64,000 nucleotides of DNA from JAEULH01 sp963746275. GTDB taxonomy: Bacteria; Pseudomonadota; Alphaproteobacteria; Rhodospirillales; Defluviicoccaceae. The DNA is taken from the NCBI GenBank assembly GCA_963746275.1, contig CAVVAX010000026.1, positions 62,001 through 126,000 on the forward strand, written 5' to 3'. Positions 36,726 through 45,907 of this stretch are shown piece by piece. Both the position numbers and the translations under genes were made by a program. Below the pieces are notes generated by a model. That model was not told the DNA's origin. It saw only the letters and a list, made by a program, of their open reading frames with translations, and did no database searches. Positions within the stretch are counted from its first letter, which is position 1. Each line of letters begins with the position of its first letter.

Positions 36726-37633
36726 TCACCGCCGCGGGCAGTTAGGCTTCGCGCAGCCTTCTTCCACGCTCCCATACTCGGACCAGTAGCATGGTGGCTC
36801 GAACTCAAGGTACTGCGGAAGCGTTGTTCTGCGGCCACCCAACGCGTTCTTCAGTTGGGCGGCCTCCAGGCCTTTCGCTCGCCCAAGATCGACCCAGTCG
36901 AGGCCAGCGCATGTTAAGTCCGCCCCTTTCAGATCTGCACCGTCGAGCACGGCATATGTCAGGCTGGCTCCCGTCAGGTCCGCACCCTTCAGATCTGCAT
37001 CGCCGAGCACGGCATGTATCAGGCTGGCTTCTGTCAGGTCCGCGTTGATGAGTGTGCGTGTGCGCCATGAAGCTTCGCGTGCGTCAGAGAAGCGCCCTTT
37101 AGATTGGTGCGCCGCTGATCCGGTTTTTCGCAGAAGACTTTCGTTGTGTCATCGATGGAGGACCACCGGTAGTCCGGGCCTGGGCAGCTCAGGCTGCTGC
37201 TCAGGTCAGCGCCCGTTAGATCGGCACCGTCGAGAACCGCACCTTCGAGATCTGCTCCGTAGAGCTGCGCATCCCTCATGCTCGCCCTGGACAGATCAAC
37301 CCTCTGGCCGGACAGCTTGGACGACCCTAGGTTGATCCCTGGTAGGTGAGCGAAATCCAGGACGGCGCCGGCAAGGGATCTGCCATCCTTCGCCAGGTTC
37401 TCAAGGGCGTCGCTGCGACTGCCATCACCCGGCAAGTAAGCTGCCCCGTTGATCAGCTCCCACGCCCTATAGCGCCGCTCCATGGCTCGATCCTCTGTTT
37501 CACGTAGCCAGCCGACGAAGGTCACGATCACCGCAAGGAACGTGGAGAACTCCGCGAACCTGAAGAACCGCGGCCACCCGAACCACCACAGCTGCCCCTT
37601 GACCCACAACCACTGTCGCTCCAGGGTTCCCAC
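36726..37633 (-). CDS. Pentapeptide-repeat protein with N-terminal membrane helix, one frameshift
   Basis: This is a protein of about 302 residues. The N-terminus has one hydrophobic segment (RFAEFSTFLAVIVTFVGWL), then the family motif ERRYRAWELINGAAYLPGDG and ALENLAKDGRSLAGAVLDFA. Pentapeptide repeats A(D/N)LxG follow (YGADLEGAVLDGADLTGADL and DADLKGADLTGASLTYAVLD), which fold as a right-handed square helix. The frame changes near 37045. The end LEFEPPCYWSEYGSVEEGCA is a non-repeat cap. The function is unknown. GC content is lower than nearby genes. A second member of the same family is at 49740-50140. Confidence 0.75.
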
Positions 37634-37856
37634 CCTTCCTATCCTCGTCTTTTAACAAGCGCCGCAGCCCGCCCAGCGCCCGCTCTTCTACGGCGGTTCA
37701 TCGCCGTTCCACAACCCACATCCATGATAGACCCCCAGGAGGGGCTTGGCGATGCACACGACCATCCGGAGCAACCCGAGCAGCGAAACCAGCCAGGGCC
37801 GTCGCCTGCCGCTCGACGCACGGGGCTCGCGCCAAGCAAGGCGCGCCCGCTCGCCG

Positions 37857-40800
37857 TTATTCCGCTGGATCCGGGCGCAGCACCACGGCGCTGAGCGCGG
37901 GCAGGCTGAGCCGGATGGAAAAGGCCCGGCCGTGCCAGGCAACCTCCTCCGCGTCGCACTCTCCGCCAAGCGGCCGGCCGGCGCCGCCGTAGGCCTGGTC
38001 GTTGCTGGCGAAGATCGTCCGGTAGGCGACGGGGTAGGGCACGCCGACGCGGTAGTCGGGCCGGGAAATGCCTGAGAAGTTGAGCACGAACAGGAGGGCC
38101 TTGCGCGGGTCACGGTCCATGCGCAGGAAGGCGATGACGCTGCCTTCGGCGTTGTCCGGGTCGATCCAGTCGAAGCCGATGCTCTTGCCGTCGACCTCGT
38201 GCATCGCCCCCTCGGACCGATACAAGGCATTCAAGTCGCGTACGAAGGCGGCGAGCCGGCGGTGCCGGTCGCGCGCCAGGCACGGCCAGTCAAGGCTCGC
38301 GGCATGGTTCCATTCGCCGGGCTGGCCGAACTCGCCGCCCATGAACAGGAGCTTCTTGCCGGGGTGGGCGTACATGAAGGCGAACAGCAGCCTCAGGTTG
38401 GCAAAGCGCTCCCAGTCGTCGCAACCGGACATCCTAGCCAAGAGCGAGCCCTTCAGGTGCACGACCTCGTCGTGGGACAAGGCCAGGATGAAGTTCTCGT
38501 TGAAGGCGTAGACGAGGCTGAAGGTGAGCTTGTGGTGGTGGCGGCTGCGCTCCGCTGTCGGCGTGCTCATGTAGTGCAGCACGTCGTGCATCCAGCCCAT
38601 GTTCCACTTGAAGCCGAAGCCGAGGCCGCCGCGGTCCGCGGGCGTCGAAACGCCGGGCCAAGCGGTCGAATTCCTCGGCGATCATCAGCACGCCGGGGAA
38701 GTGCTGGTGGACGACGACGTTGGTGTGCTTGAGGAACTCGATCGCTTCCAGGTTCTCGCGGCCGCCGAACATGTTCGGGATCCACTCACCTTCCTTGCGG
38801 CTGTAGTCGAGGTAGAGCATGGAGGCGACCGCGTCCACGCGCAGGCCGTCGAAGTGGTAGGTCTTGAGCCAGAACAGCGCGTTGGCGATGAGGAAGTTTT
38901 CGACCTCGTGCCGGCCGTAGTTGAAGATCAGGGTCCCCCAGTCGCGGTGCTCGCCCATGCGGGGGTCGGCGTGCTCGTAAAGGCAGGTGCCGTCGAAGCG
39001 GGCCAGGGCATAGTCGTCCTTGGGGAAGTGGCCGGGAACCCAGTCGAGGATCACGCCGATGTCCGCCTCATGGCAGGCATCGACGAACGCCATCAGGTCC
39101 GCGGGCCCGCCGAAGCGGGCGGTTGGCGCATAGAAGTTCGAGACCTGGTAGCCCCATGACGGCTCATACGGGTGCTCGGCCACCGGCAGCAGCTCGATGT
39201 GGGTGAAGCCCATCTCCTTGACGTAGGGGACGAGCGTTCGGGCAAGCTCGCGGTAGCTCGGTTGCGTGTTGCCGGCGCTGCGGCGCCAGGAGCCGAGGTG
39301 CACCTCGTAGATCGCGACCGGCTCGCGCCAGGCCTGGCACTCCTCGCGCCGGCGCATCCAGTCGTCGTCGCGCCAGTCGTGGATGCCGTCGAGGCGGGCG
39401 ACGACGCTGGCTTTGGCCGGCGGCACCTCGGTGGCGAACGCGTACGGGTCAGTCTTCAGCCGCCTGACACCGTCGGCGGCCAGGACGGCATACTGGTAGA
39501 GCGTGCCCGGCGGCAGGTCGGGGACGAAGAGCTCCCAGATGCCGGCGCTGCGCCTCGACATCGGGTGGCGGCGCTGGTCCCAGCCGTTGAACGGCCCGAC
39601 GACGCTCACGCTCCGGGCGTTCGGCGCCCAGACGGCGAAGCCGGTCCCAGCGACGCCGTGCACCGTGCGCGGGTGCGCGCCGAGGCGCTCGAAGATGCGA
39701 TAGTGGTTGCCGGCGGCGAACAGGTGCTCGTCGAGGGCCAAGAAGGCGAAGGCGGCCTCGCCGAAGGTGTAAGGATCGCGGACCACCTCGGCCGCCTGCC
39801 CGGCGCGGGCGAGGTGCAACCGGTAGAGCGCCGGGTGCGGCGGCATCGACGCGCGCCTCGAATAGCCCGGGAGCGCCGGCTACGGCGCGGGCGCGGTAGG
39901 CGACGTTCGGGCCGGCGTCGAGGACCACGTGGACCTGCTCGACGCCGGGCGCGAAGGCTCGGATGAAGCCGCCACCGGACCGGTCTTGGTGCGGGCCGAG
40001 CAGCAGATGCGGCTGGTCCTCGCGGCCGGTCACGAGCGCGGCAAGCTTCTCATCCATGGCCGGCTCAGGCGCGTTCCGATCGTCGACGACGATCCAAGCG
40101 CCCCCATCCTCCGCCTCCGCCCCGATACCAACGGCCAGCGCCGCGGTTCGTTCGACACGGATGGCGTCGGCAGCGAAATGCCGGCGGCGGAAGGCGGCAG
40201 CCGAGCGGAGGATGCTCCGGATCTCGCCGCGGCCGAGGTCGAGGCGAAGGGTTCCGCCCGCGGCATCGCCCGGATCGCCCGGCGCCTCGTAGAGGGGCGT
40301 GCCGTCGAACCAGGCGAGCGCCTCAGCGTCCGGAATGCGCAGGCCCAGCGACGGGAGGACGACGCCGAGGCCGTTCGCGTGGCAGGCCGCGATCAGCGCG
40401 ATCAGCCGTTCCGAGGTGCCGCCGGCCAGCCCGCGAACGAGGCAACCGGCCTCAGCGCCATCGGCAAGCGCCTCCAGTTCCACATGGCTGTAGCCCGCCG
40501 CCTTCAGCGCGGCCAAATCCTCAGATTTCGGCGGCGGCCGGCCGCGCTTCAGCACCTTCACGCCGAGCCCGGGCGATGCGCCGCCTGTGCCGGCGACGGG
40601 TCGGGGCGGCGCGGCCCGTCCCGGTGAGCCGCCGGAACCATGAACGACGGAGGCCGAGCCCGGCGGCGGCTCCGCCTGCACGGCGAACGGGTCGCGCTTC
40701 AGGAACAGCGCGCCGTCCGGCGTCTTGATCTCGTACTTGTAGAGCGCGCCCACGCGAACCTCGGGCACGAACAGGACCCATATCCCGGCCTCGCCGGTGC

Positions 40801-41312
40801 GGATCATCGGGTGGCAGCGGCCGTCCCAGCCGTTGAAGGTGCCGACGACGCTGACCCGCTGCGCCGCCGGCGCCCAGACGGCGAAGCCGACGCCATCGAC
40901 CCCATTGCTGCTCGCGCGGATGAGCGCCGAGGATCTCGAACAGGCCGTCGTGGCGGCCGGCCGTGAACAGCCGTTCGTCCTCCGCGCCGAAGCTGGGCTG
41001 CCGGCAGGCGTAGGCGTCGCGCTGGCGGCGGACGGTTCCGCCCCGATCCACAGCCAAGAATTCGTAGTCGCGTGCGTCGGCCGGCGAGACGGTCGCGGCG
41101 AACAGCCCGGCCGGGTGGATCTGCACCATCACCTGGTCGCGGGGAGGCTCGCCCTTGATGCGGAGGTAGGCTCGGTCGGCGTGGGGGAGGAAGGCGCGAA
41201 CGACGACGGCGGTCCTGCCTTTGACGTGCGGGCCGAGCACCAGCTGCGGCGCGTCGTGGCGCAACTCGACGATGCTGAGGACGTCGTCTTGCGAAAGGTC
41301 CGAGGTGTCCAT
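37857..41312 (-). CDS. glgB: Tandem double-module 1,4-alpha-glucan branching enzyme (GlgB-like), three frameshifts
   Basis: The protein is about 1150 residues, against about 730 for normal GlgB. Module 1 (41312 to about 40030) has a GlgB N-domain (LVLGPHVKGRTAVVVRAFLP), a CBM48 (VSVVGTFNGWDGRCHPM) and a shortened GH13 barrel. Module 2 repeats this (LLLGPHQDRSGGGFIRAF, VSVVGPFNGWDQRRHPM) and has the active barrel: DWVPGHFPKDDYALARFDG, the nucleophile in FDGLRVDAVASMLYLDYSR, the acid/base in VLMIAEEFDRL, ALSHDEVVHLKGSLLARM and GGEFGQPGEWNHAASLDW. In module 1 the nucleophile site reads AIRVERTAAL (Glu for Asp) and the acid/base site AWIVVDDRN (Asp for Glu). The fourth catalytic block is missing. 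The frame changes near 40920, 39860 and 38640. The branching role in glycogen synthesis is assigned from module 2. Confidence 0.85.
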
Positions 41313-41558
41313 CCCTTGTTAGGTCTTGTCGTGGCTCGATGGGACTGGCGGAAGCAGACGAGCGTATGGGCGCCGGCTGGTAGGGTCAAGACCAACCATG
41401 CTGCGTCGCAGCATCGGCGCTTCGCTCCGGCAAGGCCATTGATCCCGAGGCAACCATTCCAGCGTCCGGGCGTTCCTTGGTGGATGCTTGCGAGGCCCCG
41501 AGAGGCAAACCACCTTGCGCTCACGGCGGCTGCCGGAACCGGGAAGGAGCGGGAACGA

Positions 41559-42371
41559 ATGTTCGACGCACGCGACCTGTTGGGAAAGATCATGCAATCG
41601 GGGATGACGAAAAAGACGGACGAGCGCCTCGGCCACGCCATGGGCCCGAAGGGCCTCGCCGGCGGTGACGGGTCGCTGGCGCAGATGTTCAAGGACCTCA
41701 TGGCGCAGAACCGCGGCGGCCTCGGCGGGATCGCCGGGACGGCGGAGAAGTGGGTCGGCACCGCCGGGCGGCAAATCCAGAGCGGCAACCCGGTCGCCCT
41801 CGGCGGCTTGGCCGTGCTCGCCGGCACGCTGCTCAGCGGCCGCAAGGGCGCCTACAAGGGCGCGGCCGGCGCCGGCGTCCTCGCCCTGCTCGGCAGCCTC
41901 GCCTATTCGGCGCTGAAGTCCCGCTCGGGCACCGCCTCGACGCCCTCGCTGGAGGAGGCGGCGGCCGAGCCGCGCATCGGCCTGCGCGAGCCGCAGACGC
42001 CGGAAGAGGAGGCGCAGGTCCAGGACACCGCCAAGGTTGCGGTCAAGGCGATGATCAACGCCGCCAAGGCCGATGGCGAGATCGACGGCAGCGAGGTCAG
42101 CCGGATCCTCGGCGCACTGAAGGAGAACGGCGGCGGCGAGGAGGAACAGGCCTTCGTCATCGCCGAGATGCAGAAGCCGCTCGACCTGGACGCGCTGGTC
42201 CGCGAGGTGTCGAGCCCGGAGGTGGCGGCCCAGGTCTACGCCGCGTCGCTGCTGGCCATCAACGTCGACACCGACGCCGAGCGCGACTACCTCAAGCGGC
42301 TCGCCTCCCGGCTCAACCTCGATCCGGCGGCCGTCGCCAAGATCCACGAGGCGATGAACGTGAGCGTGTAG
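41559..42371 (+). CDS. TerB-like / DUF533 protein
   Basis: This 270-residue protein belongs to the DUF533 family, which contains a TerB-like helical domain. It begins MFDARDLLGKIMQSG and has a Gly-rich hydrophobic segment (VALGGLAVLAGTLLSGRKGA, GAAGAGVLALLGSLAYSALK). A linker leads to the C-terminal domain with AVKAMINAAKADGEIDGSEV, an acidic turn typical of TerB. It continues VYAASLLAINVDTDAERDYL and ends AKIHEAMNVSV. GGGAAGGAGCGGG lies upstream of the ATG. It may sit at the inner membrane with the TerB domain in the cytoplasm. The function is unknown; tellurite resistance should not be assumed. Confidence 0.88.
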   Translation: MFDARDLLGKIMQSGMTKKTDERLGHAMGPKGLAGGDGSLAQMFKDLMAQNRGGLGGIAGTAEKWVGTAGRQIQSGNPVALGGLAVLAGTLLSGRKGAYKGAAGAGVLALLGSLAYSALKSRSGTASTPSLEEAAAEPRIGLREPQTPEEEAQVQDTAKVAVKAMINAAKADGEIDGSEVSRILGALKENGGGEEEQAFVIAEMQKPLDLDALVREVSSPEVAAQVYAASLLAINVDTDAERDYLKRLASRLNLDPAAVAKIHEAMNVSV

Positions 42372-42463
42372 GGTTGCCGTCACCCGAAGAGGCGGAGCGG
42401 GCGAAGCCGCAAGGCCATCTGGGCGAAGCCGGACCCGCGCCCTCCCGGCCGTCCGGTTCCCTC

Positions 42464-42591
42464 GTCGTTGCCGCACTCGGTGCGGCGATCTGCATGGACC
42501 CGCGGAACAAGTCCGCGGGTGACGAAAGGAGGCGAAGCGGCGACGCCGCTTCCCTTCCGTCATCGCCGCACTCGTTGCGGCGATCCACGTC
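42464..42591. repeat. Two-hairpin dispersed palindromic repeat, complete copy plus extra hairpin
   Basis: The GCCGCACTCGGTGCGGCGATC hairpin (about 42469-42489) and ATGGACCCGCGGAACAAG...CCGCGGGTGACGAAAGG (42494-42529) form the same unit as at 13177-13250. A second first-hairpin copy, CGTCATCGCCGCACTCGTTGCGGCGATCCACG, follows at 42558-42589. The sequence between 42372 and 42464 shows no gene. Confidence 0.75.
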
Positions 42592-42664
42592 TTCGCTGCG
42601 CCCCGGTCACCTGCCATGCCTCGCTGGGGCGCCAGCGGCTGGACTAAAAGCGCGAGACGAGAAG

Positions 42665-44140
42665 TTATCCGAGCGTCCGGGCCACGCGGAACCCGAGATG
42701 GTAACCACGGTCGCCCGGGTAATAGCGGCTACGGCAGGTCGAACGGCATCAAACGGGAACCCGGAATCCAAACGGTAGTTGTTCCATGAACCGCCGCGGA
42801 CGACGCGGAGGGAAGTGGACCGGCTCCCTTCTTCGTCCGTCCATGCCGATCCATCCGTAGGCGCTCCCTCGTAGCAGTCGTGCCAAACGTCCTTTACCCA
42901 TTCGTCCGCGTTACCGTGCATGTCGAAGACGCCCCAGGCATTTGCCGGATAAAGGTCCACTTCGGTCGTTCTGGCGTGCCCGGAGTTGGTGTAGTTCGCC
43001 TTGTCCGGCGTAGTCACGTCGCCGAAGGAATAACGCGTTGTCGTGCCGGAACGGCAGGCGTACTCACTCGGCTTCCGTCGGTAGCCGGAAAAGCTGCTTC
43101 GTCTCGTCTCCTTGGTCTCCTTGCTTGCCTCAGCCACTCGCAGTAGGCCACGGCGTCAAACCAGCTGATGAAGACGACCGGCCGGCGGCCGCGGCCCCAG
43201 CCATGATCTCCCGGCTTTTCCCGACCGGTCTCCTCACAGAAGTAGTCGTACTCGTCGAACGTGATCGGGTAGGCGCCCAGTTCGAACCGGTAGCCGATGT
43301 GCACATGATGCTGCGGACCTTCATTGCTATCGCGGTCGCGTTCCGTCTCCGGCGACCCCATCATGAATGTGCCCGCCGGCAGTTGAACCATCTCCGGAGA
43401 GGACAGGGAGCGTGCCGGTGCTGGTTTTGGTTGTTGCCCTCTGCCACGGAGCGGGAAGCTGACATACTTCGTAGACTTCTAGTGCTCGCGCTGCTGCCTC
43501 TGACGCTTGACCCTTCGGCGTCTTGATTTCCAGGGCTGCTGCTCCAAGAGGTAGCTTGATGTTCTTCGGTTCGTTTTTGAGGTGACGCTTGAGGCGTTCG
43601 TACTGCCCATCGTCATCCACCTTGTAGTGGGTTGCCGCCTCGCACCAGCCGTGGAATGTGCTCAAGCGAGCAGCCCGAGAACAGTACAGGGATTAGCTTC
43701 TGGCTGGCCGAGCCGCCGTCATACATGATCTGACGGATGATCCGCGCCTCCCATAGGACGCCGAGGCCAGCTCCAGGTTGATCCTCACCCTGGACGCGCC
43801 GAAGGTAGGTATCGGTACAAATCATCAGGACGTAAGCGGCTTGCTCAATCTGCCGCTCGCACCATGCAGGCCAGCCTTCCGGCGGGGAGGTCTCGGAACT
43901 CATCGATCTCGGCGTCGAAAGGTCCAATCCCGTCGCAGCCTGTTGGCGAGCTGGAGCACCCGTTCTTCGGGTGTCGGTCGTGGCGTCGTGGCTGTAGCTG
44001 ATGAAAACCTTCGGCGGATCGCGCCACTTGTGGAATGTAAGAAGGCAGCCTAGCCTTCTGCCGCGGGCGCTTGTCAGCTGAGCGTCTATCGATACATGGG
44101 ACGCCGCGCAGTTCGATCTGACTGGATCCAAAGATATCAT
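42665..44140 (-). pseudogene. SEFIR-domain protein fused to a formylglycine-generating-enzyme-type domain, multiply frameshifted
   Basis: The N-terminal part is a SEFIR/TIR-like signalling domain: PPKVFISYSHD, then FDAEIDEF, EGWPAWCERQIEQAAYVLMI, CTDTYLRR and LIPVLFSG. A linker (HHYKVDDD-like THYKVDDDGQYERLKRHL) leads to an FGE/SUMF1 domain: MVQLPAGTFMMGSPETERDR, PITFDEYDYFCEETGREKPG, FISWFDAVAYCEWL, EWEYACRSGTTTRYSFGD, ANAWGVFDMHGNADEWVKDV, LRVVRGGSWNN and the end YYPGDRGYHLGFRVARTLG. At least four frame changes (near 43960, 43660, 43400, 43130 and 42760) occur in 1.5 kb, denser than elsewhere, so it may be a true pseudogene. SEFIR or TIR with FGE domains is a known arrangement in bacterial conflict and signalling proteins. 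The start is uncertain. Confidence 0.7.
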
Positions 44141-44142
44141 TG

Positions 44143-44240
44143 CGTCAGATGGCGAGCGCCGCTAAGCGGCGTGGCGATGCCAGTCGTGAAGGCGACCGGT
44201 TGATTGACCGCGTCGGCTTCGCCTCGGCTCGCAGATGTCG
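44143..44240. repeat. Diverged copy of the GTCATTGCGAGG-type inverted repeat
   Basis: Read on the minus strand it goes CGACATCTGCGAGCCGAGGC, GAAGCCGACGCGGTCAATC, a loop, then CTGGCATCGCCACGCCGCTT and GCGGCGCTCGCCATCTGACG. It aligns along its whole length with 10072-10160. It lies beside the SEFIR-FGE gene. The remaining bases to 44387 show no gene. Confidence 0.65.
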
Positions 44241-44387
44241 CACGCGCAGTTAATTTTCGACAGGGGTGTTCGCGGGAGCTGCGGGGCAGAGGAGCCCGGG
44301 CAGAGGATTCTGGAGAGGATCCCGTACTGCGATGCAGTGCCGAGCCAACGGTGGTCGGCGTGTCCATCCGCTAGATGTATCCTCCAC

Positions 44388-44804
44388 CTACCGCACCATT
44401 CGCCACTGCCGTAGCCGGGTGTAGGCATACTGGGCCTGGTCGTTGTTGGCGCCGGTCTGGAGGAAGCGGGCGTAGTTCTCTCCGGCCTTCTGCCTGTTCT
44501 GCATCCCCTCGTAGGCGACGCCCTTGAAGAACAGGCTCTGCGGGTCATCGGGCATCACCCGGTCGTAGGCGTTGAAGCGGGCCAGCGCCTGCTCCGGCTG
44601 GTCGGTGGCGAGCTTGCTGATGCCGCCGAGATACTGCGCCTGCGCCTCGGTAGGGTAGACGTTCGCGGCCTTGCTCAGGTAACGGTCCGCCTCGGCGTAG
44701 CGTTTGCCGGACAGCAGCAGCTTGCCCATCATCACGCTGGCGCAATAGTCGTAGGGCGCGAGCTTCAAGCAGGGGCGGGGAGCCGAAGGCCGCCGGATGA
44801 TCAT
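44388..44804 (-). pseudogene. Truncated TPR protein (resembles the C-terminal end of an M48 peptidase)
   Basis: The 138 residues comprise about three TPR motifs: APYDYCASVMMGKLLLSGKR, YAEADRYLSKAANVYPTEAQ, AQYLGGISKLATDQPEQALA and PQSLFFKGVAYEGMQNRQKA. It ends QAQYAYTRLRQWRMVR. In Rhodospirillales similar TPR blocks, as far as I recall, close M48-type metalloproteases, whose signal peptide and HExxH domain are missing here. The sequence upstream of residue 12 does not look protein-like, and the next gene starts divergently after 81 bases, so the 5' part appears to be deleted. It could also be a short intact TPR protein. Confidence 0.6.
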
Positions 44805-44885
44805 GATGCGAACCTGTACAGAATCCCCGGATGGCGATGAAGGTGGGTTTCACACGGGCGGGCCTTCGCCGCTGAGGCATCGTCC

Positions 44886-45884
44886 ATGATCCGCACCGAG
44901 CACGGCGCCGCGGTCATCGGCGCTGGCGTCGCTGGGCTGGCCTGCGCCGGCAGGCTGCAGGAGGCCGGCGTTCCCGTCAGCCTGTTCGACAAGGGCCGCG
45001 GGCCAGGCGGTCGCTGCGCCACCCGCCGCGCCGGCGGCTTCGCCTTCGACCACGGGGCGCAGTACGTCACCGCCGGCGACGAGCGGTTCCGCCAGACGGT
45101 CGCCGCCGCCGAGGCCGCGGATCTCGTAGCGCCGTGGCGCGGGGTGCCGGCGAGGCTGCCCGCTTCCGGGCAAGGCGCGCGCGAGGATGGCGCCGGGCGC
45201 TGGGTCGGCGTGCCGGGGATGAACGCGCTCGCGCGTCATCTCGGGCAAGGCCTTTCGATCCGCTCGCGTGTGCGCATCGTTGCGGTCGAGCGGGACGGGA
45301 ACCGCTGGCGTCTCCGCGCCGAGGACGGCTCGGCTGCCGGAGCCTTCGATCATGTCGTCGCCGCCGTCCCGGCGTCGCAGGCCGTGCCCCTGCTTACGCC
45401 GGCGCCGGCCCTCGCCGCCCGTGCCGAAGCCGCCGTGCTGGCGCCCTGCTGGGCGCTGATGCTGGCTTTCGCCAAGCCGCTGCCGACGGAAGCCGCGGCG
45501 GCATTTGTCGACGATGGCGCGCTCGCCTGGATCTGCCATGATGGCGGCAAGCCCGGCCGTGCGCCGGGCGGCGAGGTGCCGGCAACGTGGGTGGCGCATG
45601 CCTCGCCGGCCTGGTCTCATGCCCATCTCGAGGAGGATCCGGCCGACATCGCGCCGGTGCTGCTCGCAGCCTTCGCCGAGGTGCTCGACCTCGATGTTTC
45701 GCCGCCGGTGCATCTGGCGGCGCATCGCTGGCGTTTCGCCAAGGTGGAGGCCGCGCTGGGCGAGTCCTGCCTCTACGACCCGGGGCTCGGCATCGGCGCC
45801 TGCGGCGACTGGTGCTTGGGCCCGCGGATCGAGGCAGCCTTCCTGTCGGGGCTGGCGATGGCCGAGCGGGTGCTCGCCGGCTGA
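44886..45884 (+). CDS. Renalase-like NAD(P)/FAD-dependent oxidoreductase
   Basis: This FAD enzyme of the amine-oxidase/renalase type has 332 residues. The N-terminal dinucleotide motif is AAVIGAGVAGLACAGRLQEA with VSLFDKGRGPGGRCATRRAG, followed by FAFDHGAQYVTA, which is typical of renalase-like proteins. The C-terminal FAD motif is YDPGLGIGACGDWCLGPRIE AAFLSG (split for length). Bacterial renalases oxidise isomeric dihydronicotinamides; whether this one does is inference. It is followed after 23 bases by an MFS gene on the same strand. Confidence 0.85.
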   Translation: MIRTEHGAAVIGAGVAGLACAGRLQEAGVPVSLFDKGRGPGGRCATRRAGGFAFDHGAQYVTAGDERFRQTVAAAEAADLVAPWRGVPARLPASGQGAREDGAGRWVGVPGMNALARHLGQGLSIRSRVRIVAVERDGNRWRLRAEDGSAAGAFDHVVAAVPASQAVPLLTPAPALAARAEAAVLAPCWALMLAFAKPLPTEAAAAFVDDGALAWICHDGGKPGRAPGGEVPATWVAHASPAWSHAHLEEDPADIAPVLLAAFAEVLDLDVSPPVHLAAHRWRFAKVEAALGESCLYDPGLGIGACGDWCLGPRIEAAFLSGLAMAERVLAG

Positions 45885-45907
45885 CGCCAGCGGAGGAGGA
45901 GAACCAC

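Noticed and set aside
36552..37633. Integrated island at tRNA-Glu
   Set aside because: No integrase, no duplicated tRNA 3' end and no phage genes. The lower-GC pentapeptide gene alone is not enough.
41559..42371. Tellurite resistance gene
   Set aside because: Only a TerB-like domain within a DUF533 protein is visible. No other ter genes are present.
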